17,519 nt of DNA from Urbifossiella sp043733485 (lineage in GTDB: Bacteria; Planctomycetota; Planctomycetia; Gemmatales; Gemmataceae), in assembly GCA_043733485.1 (NCBI GenBank), contig JAYTGN010000068.1, positions 1 through 17,519 of the forward strand, read 5' to 3'. Shown in pieces: positions 12,874-17,519 of this stretch (within the stretch, counting starts at the first letter, position 1; the number at the start of each line of letters is the position of its first letter). The position numbers were made by a program, and so were the translations under genes. The notes beneath the pieces were generated by a model. It did not search any database. It worked only from the letters and a program-made list of their open reading frames with translations, and was not told where the DNA came from.

Positions 12874-15800
12874 TCACTTGTTTCGTTCCTGCGTGGAGAT
12901 CGTGTCCCAGATTCGGAGGGTGTTGTCGCCGGAGCCGGAGACCAACCGCGTGCCATCGCGGCTGAAAGCGATCGAGTGAACGTAGTCGGTGTGGCCCTGA
13001 AGCTCGGCCACTTCCGAGGCTCCCTCGCGGTTCGCCACGTCCCAGAGTCGAATCTTGTTATCCGCACAGGCACTCGCCAAGCGCGAGCCATCGCGGCTGA
13101 ACGCCAGACTGTAGACGTTCGTGCCGTGCTTCAGCACGTCCAGCTTCGTCCAGGAGCTGGTGTCCCAGAGGCGGACGGTGCCGTCGTTGGAACCCGAGGC
13201 GAGGACCCGCGATTTCGGATCGAACGCCACGGCGTACACGGTCTCGGTATGGCCTTCCAGAGCGGCGACCGGCTCGCGCTTCTCCACATCCCAGATTCGC
13301 ACGGTGCGGTCGGGGAGTTCCGAAACCGAGGCGAGCCACTTGCTGTCGTGGCTGAACGTCAAATCGCGAATCGTCGCGGTGTGCCCGCTCAGCACCGCGT
13401 ATTCCGCCTTGCTCTTCACATCCCAAATTCGGATTTTGCGATCGTAACTGCCCGCCGCGAGGAAGCGACCATCGGGGCTGAACGCGAGTCGCGAATCCTG
13501 CCAGTTGAAGCTCGGCAGGTTCCAGCGATGGACCTCGCGGCCCGTCTCGACATCCCAGAGGCGCACGGCTTCGTCGCGGCCCAGCGAGGCCAGCAGATTG
13601 CCATTCGGATGGAAAGCGACCGAGGCGACGATTGTATTCGCGCCGTAACTCATCGCGGAAAGTTGCTTGCGGGTCGTCGCGTTCCAGATGCGGACCGTGC
13701 CGTCCCAGGAAGCGGAGGCGACCCGTTCCCCATCGGGATGGAAGGCCACTCCATAAACGAAGTCGGTGTGTCCGCGGAGTACGTTCCCGAGTTCGACCTT
13801 GCGGGCATTCCAGTACTTGATCGTGCCATCGCGCGAGACGGACACGATGGTCTTTCCGTCTTCCGAATAGGCCACCTTGAGAACTTCCGCCGTGTGCCCG
13901 TGCATGACGGCGAGCAGCACGCCGGTCGCAACATCCCACATCCGCAGCGTTTTGTCCTGCGAGGCGGAGACGATGCGTTTTCCGTCCGGGCTGAAAGCCG
14001 TGTGGTAAACCCAGCCCTTGTGCCCGACCAATGCGGCGATGAATTTTCCAGTCGAACCGTCCCAGATGCGCACGGTCTGATCCATTGATCCCGTAGCGAG
14101 ACGCTTGCCGTCGCGGCTGAACTCGAACGATCGAATCTCATTGCAGTGGCCCAGCAATTCGCTCTGCAGTTCACCGGTCTCGGCATTCCACAACCAAAGC
14201 TTTTTGGCCGGATACCAGGAAGCCGTGAGCAATCGATCTCCGGCGGGATTGAACAATGCCGTGTCGACGAACGCATCGTGAAGCATCGTGTGCCGCGAGG
14301 CTCCCGTCTGTAAGTCCCAGATTCGGGCGGTTCGGTCACTCTTTCCCGCAGTGGCAAGGTGCAGACCATCCGCGCTGAACGCAATATCGCCGGGTTGCGC
14401 GGGATGAGCCTGAAAGCGGAATTGTTGCGTCCCGGTTACGGAATCCCAGACTCGAACTTCCCCGTCGTTCGCACCCGTGGCGATCCGCTTGCCATCGGGT
14501 GAAAACGTCGTGCAGACGATCGGCTTCTCGTGCCCGTGAAGAGCGGTGAGGAGCTTCCCCGTTCGCAGTTCGCGAATTATCGTGAGGTGATCTTCTGGCG
14601 GCAGCGGAGTGGAAGCACAGCGCAATCCCGCCGCGTCGGTGCTCGAACGACCCATGTTCGGTGCCGGTTGAGCCATCTCCACCTCGCACTTTTCGTGGAG
14701 GTCCCAAAAGCGGAGAATGCCGCCATCCGCTACGGTCGTGAGCGATTTCGAACGGGGTGCGAAGGTGGCCCAGTGAATGCGTTCCCCGTTGCTGCCGAGG
14801 GTGAAGTGGGAGGTATCGAGTCGCTGCGAGAAGTAGTCCCACTCCCAGTTGCGGAGGCGTTCGGGAGCCGACTGCGACGCTCGCCGAGCCGTGAAACCAT
14901 CGTGGAGCTGCAGCGCGCTGGAGACGGCGGTAATCTCCGCTCGATACTGCTCGCGCAGAGCGTGGGCCGTTTCACGTTGGGCCTCCACTTTCTCCTTCTC
15001 GGCATCCTGCCACTTCCAAATCACGCCCGTCATGCCGATCGCAGCCACGCAGATCACGGCGAGCGAGAGTGCCGCGACCGTCGGCTTCCGCTGTGCCCAG
15101 CGCACGCCGCGCTCGATCGCGCCGATCGGGCGGGCTCGAATCGCCAGGCCGTTCGCCCAGCGGTCCAGATCGTCGGCCAACGCTTCCGCGGTTTCGTACC
15201 GGCGTCCGGGGGCCTTCGCCAGGCACTTCAAACAAATCGTGTCGAGATCCCGAGGCAAGCTGGGTTGCAGTCGCCGCGGCGGGACGGGCTCTTCGTGGCG
15301 AACGAGGTACATCGTGTCCGAGGGCGTCGGACCCTGAAAGGGGACGCGGGCGGTCAGAAGCTCGTAGAGCATGACGCCCAGGGCATGAATGTCGATGGCC
15401 GCGCTGGCGTCTTCCCCCGCGACTTGCTCGGGGGCCATGTACTCCGGAGTACCCACGGCAACGCCCGCCTGCGTGACGAATCGGCCACCGACATCGCGCT
15501 CCAAATCGATCCGCTTCGCGAGGCCGAAGTCCGCGATCTTCGGTTCGCACGAACTGGTCAGAAGTACATTGGCCGGTTTCAGATCGCGATGAACGACGCC
15601 GACCCGGTGGGCCGCGTGAGCCGCCCGCGCCAGCGTCGCGATCATTCGAGCCGCGAATTCTGGAGTTTGAGGTGACGAAGTAAACCGCGTGAGGCTCGCA
15701 CCCTCCACGAATTCCAGTGCAATGAACGGTGGTGCCTCGTAATCGCCCGATTGAGGCTGAATCGTACCGACTTCGAAGACTTGGATGATGTTCGGATGCT

Positions 15801-16224
15801 GAAGCCGTGCGACGGCCTCGGCCTCGGTACGAAATCGTTCGCGAAATTCCGGGTCCGAGGCCGCAGCCCCGCGCAACATCTTCAGGGCCACGACGCGACG
15901 CAGTTCCCGATGCCGGGCCTTGTAGACCACGCCCATCCCACCGGAACCAATCAGGGAAAGAATCTCGTAACCGCGAACGCGTGGATAGTTCAGTTCGGGG
16001 AGCAGTGCCGGCGAGCTGTAACCGAAACTGCCGGTGGACAGGGCTAGCGTCTCGGGACCGTCGTCGGCCGGGGCGGGAGTCCGCACGGAGAATGAGTCGA
16101 TCGGGTTGCGAACGGTGGGGCTATCGGCGGGGCGCACGATCACCTCGGGTGAGGTCCGCTGGAGTGCGACTCTACCCGAGAAGATGGGACACGATTCGAG
16201 TGGAAGCAACTTCTTGCGTGGCAC
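12874..16224 (-). CDS. Membrane Ser/Thr kinase fused to 14 WD40-like repeats
   Basis: A 1116-residue protein. After a ~85-residue Pro/Ser-rich start comes a kinase domain (about 86-355): glycine loop GSGGMG (93-98), K115, HRD (212-214) with LKPAN, DFG (232-234) and APE (264-266), all intact. A single membrane helix (about 381-403) and a charged coiled-coil-like stretch (405-430) follow. From about 480 to the end I count 14 WD40-type strand endings, from LRFWD through VRVWD, IKYWN and IRIWD to LRIWD, enough for two seven-bladed propellers. The layout, with a RNWEWDY segment before the propellers, is common in planctomycetes. A cytoplasmic kinase with an extracytoplasmic propeller sensor is the natural inference. 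The GTG start at 16224 lies inside repeat copy B and lacks a clear ribosome site; GTG at 16137, preceded by GAGG at 5 nt, is an alternative. Confidence 0.9.
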   Translation of the reverse strand: MPRKKLLPLESCPIFSGRVALQRTSPEVIVRPADSPTVRNPIDSFSVRTPAPADDGPETLALSTGSFGYSSPALLPELNYPRVRGYEILSLIGSGGMGVVYKARHRELRRVVALKMLRGAAASDPEFRERFRTEAEAVARLQHPNIIQVFEVGTIQPQSGDYEAPPFIALEFVEGASLTRFTSSPQTPEFAARMIATLARAAHAAHRVGVVHRDLKPANVLLTSSCEPKIADFGLAKRIDLERDVGGRFVTQAGVAVGTPEYMAPEQVAGEDASAAIDIHALGVMLYELLTARVPFQGPTPSDTMYLVRHEEPVPPRRLQPSLPRDLDTICLKCLAKAPGRRYETAEALADDLDRWANGLAIRARPIGAIERGVRWAQRKPTVAALSLAVICVAAIGMTGVIWKWQDAEKEKVEAQRETAHALREQYRAEITAVSSALQLHDGFTARRASQSAPERLRNWEWDYFSQRLDTSHFTLGSNGERIHWATFAPRSKSLTTVADGGILRFWDLHEKCEVEMAQPAPNMGRSSTDAAGLRCASTPLPPEDHLTIIRELRTGKLLTALHGHEKPIVCTTFSPDGKRIATGANDGEVRVWDSVTGTQQFRFQAHPAQPGDIAFSADGLHLATAGKSDRTARIWDLQTGASRHTMLHDAFVDTALFNPAGDRLLTASWYPAKKLWLWNAETGELQSELLGHCNEIRSFEFSRDGKRLATGSMDQTVRIWDGSTGKFIAALVGHKGWVYHTAFSPDGKRIVSASQDKTLRMWDVATGVLLAVMHGHTAEVLKVAYSEDGKTIVSVSRDGTIKYWNARKVELGNVLRGHTDFVYGVAFHPDGERVASASWDGTVRIWNATTRKQLSAMSYGANTIVASVAFHPNGNLLASLGRDEAVRLWDVETGREVHRWNLPSFNWQDSRLAFSPDGRFLAAGSYDRKIRIWDVKSKAEYAVLSGHTATIRDLTFSHDSKWLASVSELPDRTVRIWDVEKREPVAALEGHTETVYAVAFDPKSRVLASGSNDGTVRLWDTSSWTKLDVLKHGTNVYSLAFSRDGSRLASACADNKIRLWDVANREGASEVAELQGHTDYVHSIAFSRDGTRLVSGSGDNTLRIWDTISTQERNK

Positions 16225-16238
16225 TCGCTGATTTTCCA

Positions 16239-16302
16239 GGCGAACCGGCGACGTAAGTCGCCGGGTTCTCGCACACTCGGCGACTTACGTCGCCGGTTCG
16301 CC
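16239..16302. repeat. Dispersed palindromic repeat, copy B
   Basis: A 64-bp palindrome with the same arms as copy A; the loop is TTCTCGCACAC. Similarity to copy A extends outward on both sides (16219-16320 against 12736-12838), through TGGCACTCG, TGATTTTCC and a right end of GGGACACC. The left terminal inverted repeat seen in copy A is not recognisable. It separates the propeller gene from the WD40 kinase and reaches into the annotated start of the latter. Confidence 0.88.
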
Positions 16303-16346
16303 AGAATTTCAAGGGACACCGTTAAAAACTCGCTCCCACGAAAGCC

Positions 16347-17402
16347 TCAGCTCACCTTCTTCAAGAACGTGACGCGGCCGGTCGAGACCCACTCGACGAC
16401 GAAGATGTTGCCGTCTTTGTCGAAGGCCGCATCGTGCGGGTGAACGAACTTGCCAGCCACCCACTCCTTCGGTTGCCCGCGAACTTTGAACCCGTCCAGC
16501 ACCTTCTTCCGCCACACCTCGTCGTCGCCGAGATGCACGATGGGTTTGAGGTCCTTGTCGAAAAGGCTGACGCGGGCATGAAGATCGGGGACGAGAAGGA
16601 CGTCGCCTCGGGTCTTGGCGTGGGCGGGGAAGAGCACGGTCTTGCCGGGCTCGGTGGCCGCGATCGGCTTGCCGTCCAGCGAGAAGGTCTGAAGCCTACC
16701 GTTGCCGCGATCGCAGACGATGAGTACCGGCTTGTCCTTGTTTCGGTCGTCCACCCACTGCCCGTGCGGGGTGGCGCACTGCCCGAGCCCCTTCCCGCTG
16801 CCGCCGAAGACGCTCACCAACTTCGCGTCCTTGTCGTAGTTGAGCAGGTAGTTCGAGCCGTAGCCGTCGCCGACGTTGAACCCACCATCGGGCAGGAAGC
16901 AGATGTTCGTCGGGTTGTAAGGCTTCTTCGCGTCTTCGTACTCCTTGCACTCGGGGCGGCCCTTCTCCCAGACGATCTTCCCCTTCAGGTCGGTCTTCAC
17001 CAGCTTCTGCTTCGGGGTCCAGGTGTTCGAGAGGTAGATGAACTCGTCGGAGCCTTCCTTGCGAATCTCGATGCCGTGCCCGCCGCCGTGCCATTCCTTG
17101 CCGAAGGAATGGACGAACTTCCCCTTGGGGTCGAAGACGAGGACGGTGTCCATCTGCTTGCCGACGCCTTGATGCGTGATGTAGACGAGGCCTTGCGAAT
17201 CGAGTGCGACGTTGTGCGTGGTCTGCCAGGCGTAGTCGGGCGGGAGTTCGCCCCAGTTGTGGTTGCACTCGTACTTGTGTTCGCCGGCACCGACGATGGG
17301 TGCCTTGTCCTCAACGCGGCGGGTGACGCCGAGCAGTGTGGGGCCGGTCGAGGCGACGACGGCCGCGGATGCGGTGCTTCGCAGGAAGGTGCGACGATTC
17401 AT
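16347..17402 (-). CDS. Tat-exported NHL-type beta-propeller protein
   Basis: A 351-residue protein with the leader MNRRTFLRSTASAAVVAS, a twin-arginine motif (RRTFL) and an alanine-rich core. The mature part shows repeated blade-like units: THNVALDSQGLVYITHQG, VLVFDPKGKFVHSFG, NICFLPDGGFNVGDGYGSNY, LIVCDRGNGRLQTF and HPHDAAFDKDGNIFVVEW. This is the pattern of NHL repeats (6-bladed propellers) as in peptidylglycine alpha-amidating lyase-like proteins. Several histidines (HNWG, GGGHG, ATPHGQW, HPHD) recur at blade tops and could bind metal, but I cannot show enzyme activity. GGAG lies about 7 nt before the ATG. It lies 122 bp upstream of the WD40 kinase on the same strand, separated by repeat copy B, so co-transcription is possible. 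Confidence 0.82.
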   Translation of the reverse strand: MNRRTFLRSTASAAVVASTGPTLLGVTRRVEDKAPIVGAGEHKYECNHNWGELPPDYAWQTTHNVALDSQGLVYITHQGVGKQMDTVLVFDPKGKFVHSFGKEWHGGGHGIEIRKEGSDEFIYLSNTWTPKQKLVKTDLKGKIVWEKGRPECKEYEDAKKPYNPTNICFLPDGGFNVGDGYGSNYLLNYDKDAKLVSVFGGSGKGLGQCATPHGQWVDDRNKDKPVLIVCDRGNGRLQTFSLDGKPIAATEPGKTVLFPAHAKTRGDVLLVPDLHARVSLFDKDLKPIVHLGDDEVWRKKVLDGFKVRGQPKEWVAGKFVHPHDAAFDKDGNIFVVEWVSTGRVTFLKKVS

Positions 17403-17442
17403 GGAGATGCTCCGAATGGAGGAGGGTTGGAATCCGAGATTT

Positions 17443-17506
17443 GGCGAACCGGCGACGTAAGTCGCCGGGTTTCATCGCACCCGGCGACTTACGTCGCCGG
17501 TTCGCC
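17443..17506. repeat. Dispersed palindromic repeat, copy C
   Basis: A 64-bp palindrome with arms identical to those of copies A and B and the loop TTTCATCGCAC, lying 40 bp upstream of the propeller gene start. Outside the palindrome (GAGATTT on the left, AGAGAACG on the right) it shares little with copies A and B. The window ends 13 bp later, so any wider element on that side cannot be judged. Confidence 0.88.
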
Positions 17507-17519
17507 AGAGAACGCTTCC

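Noticed and set aside
12756..17506. Palindrome copies as a CRISPR array
   Set aside because: The three copies are kilobases apart with whole genes between them, have no regular spacers and no cas genes nearby.

Overview
This window is GC-rich bacterial chromosomal DNA that looks planctomycete, most likely from the Gemmata/Gemmataceae group. The grounds are the gene styles: a Hanks-type kinase fused to a long WD40 array, a tail-anchored kinase, short twin-arginine leaders of the form MNRRxFL, small secreted Cys- and Pro-rich proteins, and dispersed palindromic repeats between genes. The assignment rests on recognition, not on a search. No rRNA, tRNA, CRISPR array, phage gene or transposase gene was seen, and no gene-free stretch exceeds 300 bases.

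Left part (1-5438): the 3' end of a Rieske-type ring-hydroxylating oxygenase alpha subunit overlaps the start of a RarD/EamA permease by ATGA. The permease converges, with a 17-bp overlap, on a leftward group: an M24 metallopeptidase, a C-terminally membrane-anchored Ser/Thr kinase and an RdgC-like protein. Upstream of these is a 56-codon leftward gene with its own apparent promoter and an intrinsic terminator.

Middle (5439-9793): a divergent intergenic region leads to a large exported protein in which a caspase-like domain lacking both catalytic residues is fused to an intact PDZ/S41 carboxyl-terminal protease. A strong terminator follows. Next come a small Pro/Gly-rich lipoprotein candidate and, converging on it, a secreted Cys-rich protein.

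Right part (9794-17519), all leftward: a Tat-exported amidohydrolase, an XPB-type helicase, a giant kinase with 14 WD40-like repeats, and a Tat-exported NHL-type beta-propeller protein. Three copies of a 64-65-bp palindrome lie at the gene borders here. One copy sits inside a 122-bp element with terminal inverted repeats and a 9-bp target duplication, so it looks like a MITE. Two further palindromes (near 5170 and 9630) share arms but have different, self-complementary centres.

Most genes look like single transcription units rather than one pathway. The clearest novelty candidates are the pseudo-caspase/S41 fusion and the palindromic repeat families.
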